DNA of 64,000 nucleotides from Sphagnum compactum (lineage: Eukaryota; Bryophyta; Sphagnopsida; Sphagnales), in contig OZ234497.1 in the NCBI GenBank assembly GCA_965153455.1, positions 3,100,001 through 3,164,000 of the forward strand, in the 5' to 3' direction. A program made the translations under genes and the position numbers. The notes under the pieces were generated by a model, which was given only the letters and a program-made list of their open reading frames with translations, was not told the origin of the DNA and made no database searches. Of this stretch, positions 1-12,531 are shown piece after piece. Within the stretch, counting starts at the first letter, position 1; each line of letters opens with the position of its first letter.

Positions 1-682
1 ATAAAAGATTCTACTCACATCCATTCTTGAAAGTCTAGAAGCACACTGTGATTTAACTCCAGCCACAGAAGTTTTGCATACAGCTCACATGTATGATATT
101 GAAGGAAAGTAGACCTTCAGAGGAAACCTCCAAATTTGAATGAGGGAACACCAAAAATCTTCACCTCTTTTCTGGCACTATATTACGATACAAAAGTATA
201 TCCGAGCAGGTGCTGCTTGCTGATACCTTAAATTTTGTGTATTCATAGTAGCGTATCATATAACCCCAGCAAATAAAACTCATACAGTTGCAGCTACTCG
301 TGCACTTTCTGCCAGAAGTGGTTCATGTGTCTCCTTTGCTTTGTGACCTGCATTAATTGATCCCCCACCCCAAAAATCCAACAACCATCTTTCTTCATCA
401 GCCATGATTGAACTCTCTAATGAAACATTGAAATCTAATGCACAGTATTTGTAAGTTTTGTTTCAACAAAACAGATTTTGTATGATCACCACATTAACCA
501 AAAGGATCATCACATAGACATGATCTAAGAACTATGAGAAGCAAAAAACATTCTACTGCTGTTGAAAAGGTAACAATTTGAGGCTGAGGAGGTATCAATG
601 TGAGGATTAGAAGATACCCATTTGTGGAATTAGAAGGTACCAAATTGAGGATGAGAAGGTACCCATTTGAGGCTGAGAAGAA
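1..682. other. Region downstream of the HdeD-like gene
   Basis: I recognise no gene here. At 570-690 there is a run of short imperfect repeats of the form gaggctgagaaggta/gaggatgagaaggtacc (period about 20-25 bases), just beyond the stop codon of the HdeD-like gene, probably in its 3' UTR or flank. Confidence 0.4.
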
Positions 683-2381
683 TTATGTAAGGAAACCTAC
701 AATTTGAGGTTGGCATCTGAGTAAAAGATAAGATGTAAGATTTAGAAAAGATTTGACATTCGTACCCAAGCGAGCCATGAAGGCAATTAGCATCATAGAC
801 ACTCCTGTCAAGCAGAGATCAGCTCCGAAGAAGATACCAATCACCTTCAGAGACTCCTTGAACAACCAAGAGCTCAGAGCCAGAATTGTGAAAGCCAAGA
901 TGATTGATGTTAAGCCACTGATCATCACTGCTGGCCATGTTGTCAGATACCGCAATTGGCATGTCATCAGCAGCTTCAACACTCCCTGCAAGCTCCCACA
1001 ACATGATGCCAGAAATCTTAAATATTGCATGGTGAGCTTGGCAGCAGATTTCCTAGAACCTGATCTCTGAAGAATCTGCCTGAAGAACGCATGAGCTACT
1101 CATGGCAAGCAAACAATGCTGCTTGCATTTCCATGTTAATCAGATCTACATCCTAGAACCAACTATAGTGTAGATTGCATCAGTTCCGCACTCTCTTGAA
1201 GCTTGAAGCTTTTGTTTGTGGGACAGCAGAGAGGGGGAAAAAAATACATACATGGACAAGGAACCAGCCAGCGATGATGAAGATGAGCATGGTAGGATTA
1301 GGGACAGGCTGAAGCAACATCCACAGTCCAACGCCCAGGTGCAAGGCTCCCAGCAACAGAAAGGAAGTGGTTCCAGGAGCTCCACACACAAGCAAGAAAT
1401 TCAACAGGGTGATGGCTCCCGCTACCACTAGCAACCATGCGAACAACTGGTCGATGGGAAACCCGAAGAACAAAGGCACCACGATGGCCACCACACCCAC
1501 CAGAATAAACACGATTCCGTACGTCGAAAAGTAGAGCGACAACCTCTCCAGATGCTCATCAGGTACCTGAAGAATATTCAAGAATATTCAACACTAGACC
1601 CATTGTCAGAAAACAACTCTAGTACCCAGAATATTATTCTGCAGCCTACCCAAATTCAATCAGAATCGAGGATCATCAAACCAATCAAACCTGCTTCTTA
1701 CAGTTCAACACAAGGAGCTCTTGGATGATTCCCTTGTGGGAAAATTGCCTTAACTTTACCTCCAAGAATCGTCTACAAACGTGGGTGGCAGGGAATTGTG
1801 CAAACACAGGGGGTTTTGCAACATTCCCAAGGAACCTCACAGGGGAAGTTCATCTAGAAGGGTTTATGTACAACTCTACCAAATGATTTTACAAGGGGAA
1901 GTAAGTCATTTTTCCTTGGTTGGAAGGCATCTAATGGAGGAAAGACGAATTTTCCCTTTGACATCGGTCCTAAGAGGAATTTCTAAAAAGGATATACTGA
2001 GAACTCTCCGACATGTCACAAAGGGAGGAAGTTGTGCGAGAACTCCAGCTTGCGCAAGTACCCAAGAAAATAATATGCATGCATGCAGATGATGGGTACC
2101 AACAGCCACACTCCCTGAGCTAGCAGAGAACTCATGCATGGGTGCAACGAGAGGAGATCTAGATTTGGATCAACCTGGCCAGACAGAGGGTGAATGGGAA
2201 TATTGATGTAGTAAGTGCGCTGGTCGATTTCTCTGGTAGCTATATTCGGCTTCTCTGCTGAATATTGCGCTTGTTGCTGCCGGTGCTGGTGGCCATTGGA
2301 ATCGAAGCGCACACGCTGATTTGTCTTCTGATCGTCACCACCACCCCCCGGCTGCAATGGCTCCTGCTCAGGCTCCGCCAT
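683..2381 (-). CDS. HdeD/DUF308-like six-helix membrane protein, three exons
   Basis: Spliced model on the minus strand: exon 1 2381-2175, exon 2 1566-1252, exon 3 985-683, joined by CAG|GTTGAT..CTTCAG and CAT|GTATGT..TTGCAG. All junctions are phase 0, giving 274 residues. Residues 1-69 are hydrophilic and Gln/Gly-rich with no clear signal peptide. Residues 70-274 carry about six hydrophobic helices in two three-helix repeats, with the Gly-rich helices and the segment HGVLKLL (formed exactly across the exon 2/3 junction) expected of the bacterial HdeD family of short DUF308 repeats. That family is linked to acid resistance in enterobacteria; its role in plants is unknown to me. The start is the first ATG of the open frame. 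The C-terminal 30 residues are not family-like, and a further small intron near 740 (GGGTAC..CTCAG) is possible. The family call is from the hydrophobic pattern and local motifs, not a search. No neighbouring gene suggests a role. Confidence 0.75.
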
Positions 2382-5300
2382 ATCTCAAGCTCAAGCCTCA
2401 AAGCTCTTCTCTTTAGTACAAACCTTGTTAATTCTACAAAGGTCTCGGAATCGAGATTTGCGCTAAGATTTTCTCGCGGACCTCGCGAAGAGCTGTCGCG
2501 AACTCGCCTCTCTGCAGCAGCTGCAGCAGCTAACCTGGTGTCCAGCAAAAGAACTCGACAGTTCTGTGCAGGCCAAATACAGAGATCTTCACAGGAGAAT
2601 TCCTGCTGCAACGTCTCCTCTGAATTGCTACGAAAGTTTTGTAATCTTCCATCCAATACAAAAGTTGGGAAATGGGGAGTGCAAATTAGGTGTGCACAGG
2701 ACACAAATTTGGATACGAGAATTGTTGGGAATTTGTGGCTGCATGCAGCAACGCCACGTACAAGGGGGAGAGTGGAGGCCCAGGAGGTGTGCCACTGGGC
2801 AAGAGCTGTGCCATGACGCAGCGGCAGCAGCAGCTGGCATGGGCATTACCGGCGCTTCCGTCAACACTTGGCAGATTCCCTTGCCACATTGCCAAGGGGA
2901 AAGGAAACAAAACAATACATTAAAAAAATAGCCTTTATTGAAATTTGTTCTTAAATCTGTGCACCTCGACATTAACGTAGTGCCACTTTAGACAAGGGTC
3001 CAGGGATCAATTTGAACCAAATTGAACATTGAATTGGACCCTTCTTCACATCAAGAAAAAAAAACACTTTATCCTATGGTACAATGAGTATGTCTAAAGG
3101 CTTAGGGTCCAATTTGAGAGTCCAATATTCAAAATGTACCAATAGGAATGCTCGAAATATATATGACACTTCTATTGTATAAAACGTTTTCATCATGATT
3201 CAAATTAGGGTTGCCAGAAGGGACCTCCTACAAACACCAATAACACAAAAAAAATAAAAATTTAAGTCACCCCAATGTCTTCTTCAAGCTAAGAATCATC
3301 ACCAGTATCAACAGCATTCATGAGCAAAGATGTTTTTTCAGCTTAACAAAAGTTGTATCATCATTACCGTCATCATCAACATTGAGAGAGAGAGAGAAGA
3401 TAGTTTTCTTGAATTCTCATAAAGACATGATGGTTTTTTAGCAGGAAGCCTTTTGTGTCTTTCTCTTTTGAACAGAACTTATTCCAATAGGCTTCTAGTG
3501 ATGCATTCACACTTGATGTTAAGTCAGTGTTAAATGAAAATCTAGGTGGCATCCTAGGTGGCACCCATTGTTAAATGGGCCATAGCTCCATGTTAAGTGA
3601 ATGCTAGCTTAACATAAAATTTTCATGGCAACTAGGTTTAAGTCCTAAATGGCTAGCATGGTGTTAGGGGACCTACCCTAGAGTCACTAACACCAAGTGT
3701 GATTGTGCTATACCATCTTCTACCAATTAAGTAAGCATGGGTGGTTTCTGAAGTTCATCAAATTTTATTATTGTGATGGGCTGATTTTGCTAGTACCTGC
3801 GCCTGTCCTTTGGGACGGATTTTCACACTGTGTGTCAAAAAAATTGGGGAAAATTGGAATTGTTTTGAAAAAGTGTAGATTAGACAAAATTGCTAAAAAT
3901 TTGCCAAACTTTTGAAGCCACCAAATTGGAAAAAAGAAAACCATGGGTCCCATGGGAGAAAAAATCTGTGCACTTCAAGCACCTTCTATATTTGGAAACA
4001 AGCACCTACTCCAACACCCATTCAAGGAAAACCAAGAATCTTCCACCTGCATTTTTGCAATGCGAGAGCTATTGACACCTTTGTGGCTACAATGTCAAAC
4101 AATTACATAGGCTTTTGCAACACTATTTTTGACATATAAATGAAATTAGAATACAATTGTACAAGCTATGTGGGAATAATCATACCTAGACAAGTGGTGG
4201 TACAAAGTCGGTTTCCATCTAGTAAAGCACCTTGAGAAATGTCTTGGTGTATTTGGAGGGCACCTTACATCTGTGAATACCTTTCCTAAAAGTTCATTCT
4301 GTAAAATTGATGTTCCCAAATCTTCGAGAGTTCATGATTGGGTTCATGATAGCATTCGCCTTCTGATTTACAATGGGTGAAGACCACATGTGGGCCATAC
4401 TCCCCAAATGAGGGACTATCCCTTCATTGTAGGTCCCTTCTTTTGAGAATGGCCTCACATTGGGGCTTTACCTTACCAATACACTCCCTTCATGCCCACA
4501 TTGAACTGGTATTTAGTGGCATGAACATTATGTTAAAACTCTAGGTCTCGGCCATTTCATAAACTTTAAGTCTCTTTGCATCCATTGTGGTGCATAAGAG
4601 GTTGAGCTTGTATCTTGAGCAAAATAAGGGCCTTCACTTCTCTTCAAAATTGTGGAGCAAATCTAAATTGGTATCGATTTTGGGTGATATTGCTTCCTTC
4701 TCTTTTCTAACCCCCTTTCATGGCCTTGGGTGACTTAATTAGGAAGCCCTTTTAAAAGGTACATTTCAATCACCTTTATTCATTTTGTTTGCACATGGAT
4801 TCATTCTTCACCTTTGTTTAATATTTTTATATATATTCTTTTATTATCCATATTGTTTATTCTAAGTTTAAGAACATCAGTCCAATGTATTCCCATATTA
4901 GTCTTAAAGGAGTCTCAAATATTTGAATGACATCAATTCCATAGTCCTTGATTTCTACATTTGGTAGGCATTTTACATAGCCAAAACATGACATCCAAAA
5001 AACAAAACATTGTGACCATATTATGCATCAAAACTTGTTTGTAATGATATTGCCCAAGTTTTGGCCTAGTTTGCCAAAATGAGATCACAAATATGTTCTT
5101 AGAAAACATTTTTAAGCTTTCAATTATTCTTTAGCCCAATTCATGGGCATCCCCACAATTTGTTCCTTCAAATTTCCCAAAGTCCCCAATAATACTCAAC
5201 CAATAAAATTGTCCCCATAATTAATTTGTCACAAATGTTCCTTGTCATGAATGTTTTATTAAGTGTCTCTAATGGCCTTTTTGTCCATGGAAGGAAAGGA

Positions 5301-6233
5301 AGACAATATTAAGCATTTGGGTGGGTCCATGGATAGACGCTCTTTAGGGTGGTGGGGCAACCCATATATCCCACTTAATAACTATTGGTAAATAGACATT
5401 AGATAGATTTTATTTCTTTGGAAGTGACTTTTTTTAATAAAATATCATGAATTAAAAAGATGAGATCTTTTTTAAATGATCAAACAATTTATGCAACATT
5501 ATTTATATATCAAAGAAATTCCAAATAATGAAAATTTGTCTTAAGGGGCAAAGAAAATCTTGTTTCTCATGCAAAATGGCTTATGAGAAATTGCAAGGAG
5601 GATATATTTCTCCTGCCTCCTTTGGAGGACATTACCATTAATTTAAGTTATACATGGAATCTAGGCATTTAAGCTTCAAATTTCTTAGGTTTCGTATTTT
5701 AGTCATATAATAAAGATATTGTAACTTGTCGTCCTCTATTTTCACCCCTTATTTCATACCTAGTTAGTGATTGTTCATAAAGTGACCAATTCACTTTTAG
5801 GGGGTTTTTTTAGGTTGTGCACCATTAATATATGTCTAGTCAACTTGGACAAGAAAACAAGGTAACAATACACAAGGATTCAATCTTTGAAAATATACTT
5901 TCCATATGCCCATTGAAAGAAAAAGGCAAACATGTTGACAAATCACATTGTTGCCCTTGAAAGGATTGCAAATGTGTGTCATCATTTCCTATGAAGAAAA
6001 CATCCTATTAGTATTGAAATACGTAGACTTGGATCCTCTAGCTAAAACAGTGACATCAAGGAGACACAAACACAAAGATATTGTCATTTTTAGATTCTAC
6101 TTCTACTGTCTATATATCTACAAGGTGGCCAACTCACATCACTTCTTGTTGCAAAACAGTCATAACATATGGTATTCAAGATGCCATTGCTTGTAAATGG
6201 TTTCAAGAGTTTCACAGTACCTATAAGACCAAT
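2382..6233. other. AT-rich intergenic region before the retrotransposon
   Basis: The first 550 bases are less AT-rich, contain short CAG-rich runs near 2515-2530 and 2820-2835, and probably hold the promoter and 5' UTR of the HdeD-like gene. From about 3,000 to 6,233 the DNA is AT-rich with only short, codon-poor open frames on either strand. I see no gene, RNA or clear repeat beyond a short GA run at 3384-3398. Confidence 0.5.
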
Positions 6234-7019
6234 TGTGACTTGAAAAGAATTGAATTGGATAATATTCTTGTGTGAACATAGCAAGTTTTTAAGGTTTTAA
6301 TTTTTGTTTTCAGTGGCCATCAACTTTCTACGTGTTAATAGTGGAAATTATTCCATCACTATTTGTTTCTTTAAGATAGCTACAACAATAATTGCTTCAA
6401 GAAAGCTCATGAAAATGGGTAGGAAAATTTGTTTATTTGTATATTATGTAGAGTTGATTGGCACAAAGCTATGGATGGCTGAGGAGGGTGCAGCATTGAA
6501 TGGAGGCTTAAAGTTTTGGACGGTGGAAGGTAGGATAAGAAGGGGAATTCGGAAGCAATGCAAGCAGGTCTTTCTTCTTGCATGATCAATCTCAAGAGAT
6601 AATAGGTTTTACTTGTCTTGATTAGTAGTTGTTGTATTTGGTTCTTATTGCACTAGTAACTACATTATGGCAAGCAATGTATTCTTTGTAGGAATGGTTT
6701 CTATAAGGGGTTGATACTGAGGATTGATGACAAAAAGGGAGGAAGTCCAAGCTGTAGATAACAGGGCACGTAACAAATCAATATGCATTTGAATTGGGTA
6801 TTATAAATATTTATTAAGTTTCTCTTCAATCCATGTCATAGGTCAAGTATTTGAGTGAACACTAGAAGCCTTAGTTAGGGTGTCCTTGGGTTGGGCAGAA
6901 TGAGAGAAATGAGAACAGAAGTGAGAAGTTAAAAATAAAGACATATTTGTAGTCCAAATCTACACAAAAATCTGCCTTTCCTTAGTGGTTTAAAGTTAAC
7001 CTGGTGTATGTTACTAGTA
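6234..7019 (+). repeat. 5' LTR
   Basis: It begins TGTGACTTG and aligns along its length with 14413-15118. It contains the segment at about 6421-6500 that the 3' copy lacks. The end is placed where similarity to the 3' copy stops (TACTAGTA), just before the primer-binding-site-like sequence. Confidence 0.85.
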
Positions 7020-7021
7020 CT

Positions 7022-7031
7022 TGGGTTCAGA
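7022..7031 (+). other. Primer-binding-site-like sequence, initiator tRNA-Met type
   Basis: TGGGTTCAGA sits directly after the 5' LTR and matches 8 of 10 bases of TGGTATCAGA, the usual plant retrotransposon site complementary to the 3' end of initiator tRNA-Met. Position and similarity support it; it has decayed. Confidence 0.55.
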
Positions 7032-7559
7032 CATTAAGTTTAAGAATTTCTAAGATTAGGGTTTTTCAATCAGGGAATTCAATGTTTCTTTGCATTATTG
7101 CATTTGTTGGAGATGGGTTTGCAACTTAGGTGGACTAATTGAATACTAAGGGGTCTGACCTCAAGCTATACCTTAATAGATTTTAGATTTTTTAATGTAC
7201 GGTTCTGTATATGGTTCAAATTGTTTACTGCCATTATGACAAATTAGGGAGCAAACACCATGTGTGTATTAGTTGGCAATTGACACAAAGAACATTGAAT
7301 TTTGTTCCAACAAGTTTGTAGCCTCAGTGATGTAATTTGTTGGAATTAATGGTGTTTGGATTTCCAAGAGTGGTGTTTCTACTATGAATTACTTCTGCAC
7401 AAGAGAGTTTTCTTTCTACACCTTTCTTTTTGGTGTCAAAATGATTTGTTCTATGACATTGGCTAAACTCATACAAAGTTAGAATATGATGGCAATGGGA
7501 CAATATGTCATCATCTAGCGGAAATGAGATTGGGATAGATGATGTCACGTAAGAAATTC

Positions 7560-8930
7560 ACGAACAACAGTCAGTTGTTTGGTTTGATTATCCAAGAAGG
7601 CAAGTTGGACCTCAAATAGGAGCCTTAATTCTGTGTTTGTTGGGATTTGGCATAGTGGTACTTGTGGGGATAAATCATGATGAAGCTCAAATCGGGGATG
7701 TTGTAGTAGAAATAACTCACAATGGTTTTTACACATGTGCTCAAGTCTGGGTAAAATAAGAAATGGAGCAAGGGGATGGGAATGAACCTTAGATCTATAG
7801 AAGCAATATCACTTCACCTCATACCTTGTGTAGAGTGTCATCTTCAATTCATGAAAGGCAAAGTACTATACCTAGAATAGGAGACATTAAGATTCCCAAG
7901 CTTTTTGCCTCACCTAACCACTTTGTTAGATTCTACATACCTGGTGTACAAGATTTGTTTCAGACTAAAGATCATGTTGTTAGGGTGGAACACATTGGAT
8001 TAAAAGCTCGCATCATAAATTGGAGGATATGGCACGATTTAGAGCAACTAAATCGATACCAACTAAAGTCCACATATGAGCAATTTTTTTCCCTCCTACC
8101 ATCTAATGTCATGCCTTTAAAACCAATAAGAGAAGGAGATCAGTCTGAATTTTTGGGCTAATGCTTAACATGGTAGATGGCAATTTTAAGGAATGGGAGT
8201 TATCCCATGAATTATAGAATTCAGTCTGGCATCTTGGAGTTTGATGAAGAAGGATTTTCATGGGAGCCCCAAGCAAGTTCACTAATTTTAAGAATTTTAA
8301 GGTTCGCATCTCTAAGAATTATTGGTTTTGACCCCTCTGAAGCAAAAGTGGGGGATATTTCCATCACCATTATTCATGCTGGTTTCTTTCCAAAGCAACA
8401 ATATGGTTGAAGACCAGGGCAGGGTCTAATGGACAGCAGTGGGTCCTCATACAATCCAATGATTCTCGTTTCTATTTCACCGGTCCTGGCCCTTTAACTT
8501 AGCTTGAGAATAGGAGGATAATTAGGAAGAGGAATGTGTTTGTTCCTCGATTTGGAGACATCTTCATACTTATAAACATAGATTTGAAGGGATGTTGTGC
8601 ATAGTTTTATTATCCTAAGTTGGATCACAAGATTGGGGTTGGGGACCAAGTGTTGAAATTTTCATATTTTGGTAGGAATGCACATCTGTTGTGTTAAAGT
8701 TACTCCAAGGATTTGTTTGGCAAGCTAAGTTAGAAGTATGCAGGGGACAATGACACTAGTTATAGCATCAAAGTAGATGGCAACAAAATATGGGTAGTCA
8801 CTTCAAAAGGAAAAGTGGAGGAGAAAGTAAAACCATTAGATCTGCAGCAAATTACATTACAATTTTAGATTAAAGTTGGAAGTTGCATGATGACTAACCT
8901 GCAGGGTATGGATGAATTATTGTAGGGGCA
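7560..8930 (+). pseudogene. Unidentified coding region before gag, with an internal tandem duplication of about 660 bp
   Basis: Broken coding frames run from about 7560 to the gag domain. Two module types alternate. Module B is seen as GINHDEAQIGDVVVEITHNGF near 7664-7730 and as GFDPSEAKVGDISITIIHAGF near 8325-8390. Module A is seen as IPRIGDIKI near 7870 and VPRFGDIFI near 8543, each followed by a segment of pattern F-x-Y-P...GD/KDxVx(R/K)(V/F)xx(I/F)G. The spacing of matching modules (about 661 and 673 bp) shows a unit of roughly 220 residues present twice. Shorter matches between the modules (RSN.. and QSNDSR.. segments) support one B-A duplication. The hydrophobic alternation suggests beta-strands. 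I do not recognise the domain, and gag regions of plant gypsy elements do not usually carry it. Stops and frameshifts show it is no longer expressed intact. Confidence 0.55.
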
Positions 8931-8972
8931 AGACCATGAAGATGTTAATGACTGGGGGCGAAAAGACTTACA

Positions 8973-9878
8973 ATGGCTACGGAAGTGCAAGATTTGAATG
9001 CAGACAAATCGTTCAAAATTGCAAAACTGAATTTAAAAGGGCGGGTTAAAGAATGGTTCAAGAAGTTGCACCCAGCCCCAGTTGATTGGAGTGAACTACA
9101 GACTCTGATGGTACAAAAATATAAGGATTTTGATGTCGATGACATCATAATGAAACTTGATGCCATCAACAAGAACCCAAGGAAAGGTTCAAAAATATTT
9201 TGAACATTTCGATAAGCTCTTTCAAAGGGGTAGGATACAAAATGTTGATTAAAGCTGAAGATTTCTAACCAGATTAAGCTAAAAATTAAGAAATTATGTG
9301 TGGTAAAGACTTTTATGAATATTGAAGAATTAATAGGAGCTACAACAGAATTGGAGAAGGTGTTGGGAGAGCTTGGAGAAACACCATATGAGCTTCTAAA
9401 GGAGGAACAAGAAGGAGTTTCGAAGACCATGATGGAAAAACAGGTCATTACATTGAACAACACACTCATTAGTTTTTCCAGAATGAATGTGCCCAATCCT
9501 GATACACCATCTTCTTCCACTATGTTCGAGGGATGCCAGATCTGCACAGGAAGAGACCATTTAACCATTGTTTGTCCGAAATTAAATGATCCACAGCCAA
9601 AATGTGCAAAGTGTGGCATGTCTCATAGGATAGAAAATTGTGGGATAAAATGTTCTTTTTGTTCAAAGTTAGGTCATTCGAAGGACAGGTGTTGGAAGAA
9701 ACCCAAAGATGGGAAGTCTAATTTTGGAGCAGCAAATTTGTTGGAGGTGTTGCTAAATGATGAGGAAGCAACCATGCAACAACTGAACAAAGTATGTGGA
9801 AATGAGAATGTCTTTTCTTACACCCAAGTACCTAAAAGGAAGATGCCTATTGAGGTGGCACCAGGTGGAACTGTGTAG
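8973..9878 (+). pseudogene. gag polyprotein remnant, capsid domain and zinc knuckles
   Basis: Two open segments (8973-9203 and 9300-9878) separated by a frameshifted stretch form one gag. The first carries the plant retrotransposon gag pattern (LNLKGRVKEWF..., followed by W-x-x-L and DFDVDD). The second ends in three Cys/His clusters: CX2CX4HX4C near residue 78 of that segment, a shortened CX2CX3HX4C, and a canonical CX2CX4HX4C (CSFCSKLGHSKDRC), which would bind nucleic acid. It lies directly before the protease segment, as in other gypsy elements. The break at about 9204-9299 makes it non-functional as one protein. Confidence 0.85.
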
Positions 9879-10079
9879 ACCCCTAAAGTCGTAAGAGATG
9901 AGATAGGAATAAATAGGGAAACCTCAGTCAAATTTAAGATTTTTTCCCTCTTCATTAAAGGAAAGCTTTCCCTTTCACTTATGGAAACAATTCTCATGAT
10001 ACTAGGGGAACTAGAACACCTTGAAAGTCTAGTAAAATTGACTAAACGAAAAAGAGATTCAGAAACAACGAACAACTAA

Positions 10080-10454
10080 GTGTCCATGGTCTCAACATCT
10101 CTAACAATTAGGAAGATTTGTATCAACAAGACACATCAGAACAAGACTCTCCATTTGCTTGTAGAAATAAACAACTATGTGGTTGAGGGACTAGTAGATA
10201 CTAGAACATCCATGTCCGTCATGGCTCCTACAGTAATTAGAGAATTGGGCATAATGCATTTGGTCACCAAATCTAAAACCTACAAAATTGTGTCTGGAGT
10301 CATTACACAAGCCATGGGGAGAATAGAAGTGCCTGTCAAGGTTGGAGGTGTACAATGTACCATGACTTTTATGGTGGTAAACACCGACAACCATGACATA
10401 CTACTTGGATTAGATTTCTTGATAAAAATTGGTGCAATTGTGGATGTGGAATGA
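10080..10454 (+). pseudogene. Retropepsin-like aspartic protease remnant
   Basis: A 124-codon open segment has the retroviral-type aspartic protease layout: a hydrophobic strand, the active-site loop at about residue 40, and the late hydrophobic HDILLGLDFL strand. The active-site triplet, normally D-T/S-G, reads DTR (VDTRTSMSVM), so the invariant glycine is replaced and the enzyme should be inactive. It lies between gag and reverse transcriptase. Confidence 0.85.
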
Positions 10455-11114
10455 AGGTTGATCCAAATGAAGCATGGTCCAAAAGCCAATGTGGAGGTGT
10501 TACCATTAACTATGGTGAATATGTTATAGAGGATGAGCTCAAAAGTTGTGACTTGTGATGTCATTGCTACCTTGGAAAACACACAAATCATTGGTGATTC
10601 TAATATTACTATTAGGATTCTGTATCAATACAATTCCATCATACCCAAAGGAGTGGATGTCCCTATTTCAGATTAAGACACTGATACAGATAATAATGAA
10701 TATTGTGATGAAAGGTCTCACCAAGTTGAGCAGATTAGTGATGAAAATGAATTTTGGGGTACTGAATTTAAAGATCTGGTCCTATTAGAAAGACCGCGGT
10801 AGATTTTGCAATTGATACTACAAGAATAGGTTGATGGGTTTATGGAAGAAAAGATAACGGACGTAAACGACTATGTTGATTGGCTTAGATGGGTTTCTGA
10901 TGCAAAAAGAAGAAGATAGACCATGTTTGAGTCCATAAATTGTGAAGAAATTCTAGTACTACTACAAGTTCATGAAGCAAAAGATGGTGACTTCAACAAC
11001 AACTCCAACAAGAAATTAGCATCATCTGACAATGATGAGATAAGCACAAGATGGAAGGAAATCTGTTAGAAGATTCGAATAGATCCTAACTTGGATGAGG
11101 AGAAAAAACAATAG

Positions 11115-12133
11115 TTGTGGAAGGTCTTGGAGTGTTATCAAGATGTTTTCGCTTGGAACAAAGGTGAACTTGGCTATTGCACCATTGGAGAACATGTTGT
11201 TGATACACAAGGGTTCCCACCTTGTAAGGTGTCTCCTAGTCGACTGTCCTATTGGGAGGAAATAAAAGTAAAAAGACAAATTGATGTTTTGGTAGATTTG
11301 AGCACAATGAAACCTAGCAATTTTGAATACACATGTCGCGTCACTCTGCCAATCAAAATAGATGGAATAGGCATTTCTGCGGAAACTATTGGCCACTCAA
11401 CATGTAGACTTGTCAATACTTGTTTCCAATGCCACTTGTTGACAATGTGATTACTGAACTAAGAAAATCCTCTTAGTTTACTACATTGGACTTACAATTT
11501 GGTTTCTGGCAAATTCAGATGGCACCTAAAAATATGAAAAAGAAAACCTTGATCACTAAGACTGCATTGTATGACTGGACAATCATGCCATTTGGTCTTA
11601 AAAATGCAATTAGCACTTTTACTAGGACAATGTCAGAAGTTTTTAAGGAGCTGGGAGACAAATTCTTGAAAGTGTTTGTTGATGAGTTCAATGTGCACAA
11701 CAAGAGTTGGGAGGAACATCTTCAACATTTGGATGTTATGTTTCTCAAACTTAAGGAAGTGAACTTGAAGTTAAACCCGAGTAAATGTTGTTTTGCTACA
11801 ACAAGTATCACCTTTCTAGGCCATATGGTTAGTAATGAAGGCACCAAACTAGACCCTGGTAAAATTGATGCAGTTTTGCACTTTTTGGAACTAAGGACAG
11901 TCACCAACATTAGGTCTTTTTTGGGCTTAATTGGGTATTACCACAACTATGTTCGGGGTTATTCACGATTGGCTACTCCGTTGTTTGAGTTGACAAAAAA
12001 GGACATTGACTTTGTATGGGATTTGGGTTGTCAACAAGCAATTGAAGCTCTAAAAGTAACACTTGTTGATGTGCCTATGCTTATACATTTGATTTCAAAA
12101 AACTATTTTGCCTTGATGTCGATTGGTCACTAA
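11115..12133 (+). pseudogene. Reverse transcriptase remnant
   Basis: Segments 11115-11450 and 11486-12133 form a gypsy reverse transcriptase. Visible are the N-terminal YQDVFAW block, LDLQFGFWQI (which keeps the first catalytic Asp), the MPFGLKNA block, then FVDEFNVH where the family has Y-V/L-D-D, then the WEEHLQHL, FLGHMVS and IRSFLGLIGYY blocks leading to the RNase H linker. Replacement of the second metal-binding Asp by Glu, and the frame break near 11450-11485, indicate loss of activity. The region between the protease and this segment (10455-11114) is coding-like but has several stops. Confidence 0.92.
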
Positions 12134-12530
12134 AAGGTGTTAAAGCCATCTTGTCACAAAGATAAGGCAAGCATGAGAAGGTGGTGGCTTATGCCAACAA
12201 GAGTTTAACGATAGCACAGAAGAAGTTCCACCCCATGGAAAGGGAATGTTATGCACGAATCTAGGGCATTATGCACTTTAGACAGTACCTACATAGGAAC
12301 CATTTTATTCTAAGAACAAACCACAAGCCACTTGAATGGTTAGCGACAATGTCATATGCACATGGCAGGAGGGGTGGGTGGATTGATATGCTACAAGATT
12401 TTAGTTTCAAGATATTACATTGACCAGGACTCAAACATATGAATGTTGATGCTTTAAGCATAAATCCAATGGGTCCAACCACAGATGACAATGACTTTAG
12501 TGAACAGATCTAGGACATTGGGAGTGTACA
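12100..12530 (+). pseudogene. RNase H domain remnant
   Basis: In the frame following the reverse transcriptase the RNase H blocks are readable despite four or more stops: DVDWS near 12115, VVAYANKSLT, MERECYA, HFRQYLH, TNHKPLEWL, GGWIDMLQDF and NVDALS near 12445. The family has T-D-H-K-P-L; here that Asp is Asn, so one catalytic carboxylate is missing. The position between RT and integrase is as expected. Confidence 0.85.
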
Positions 12531-12531
12531 T

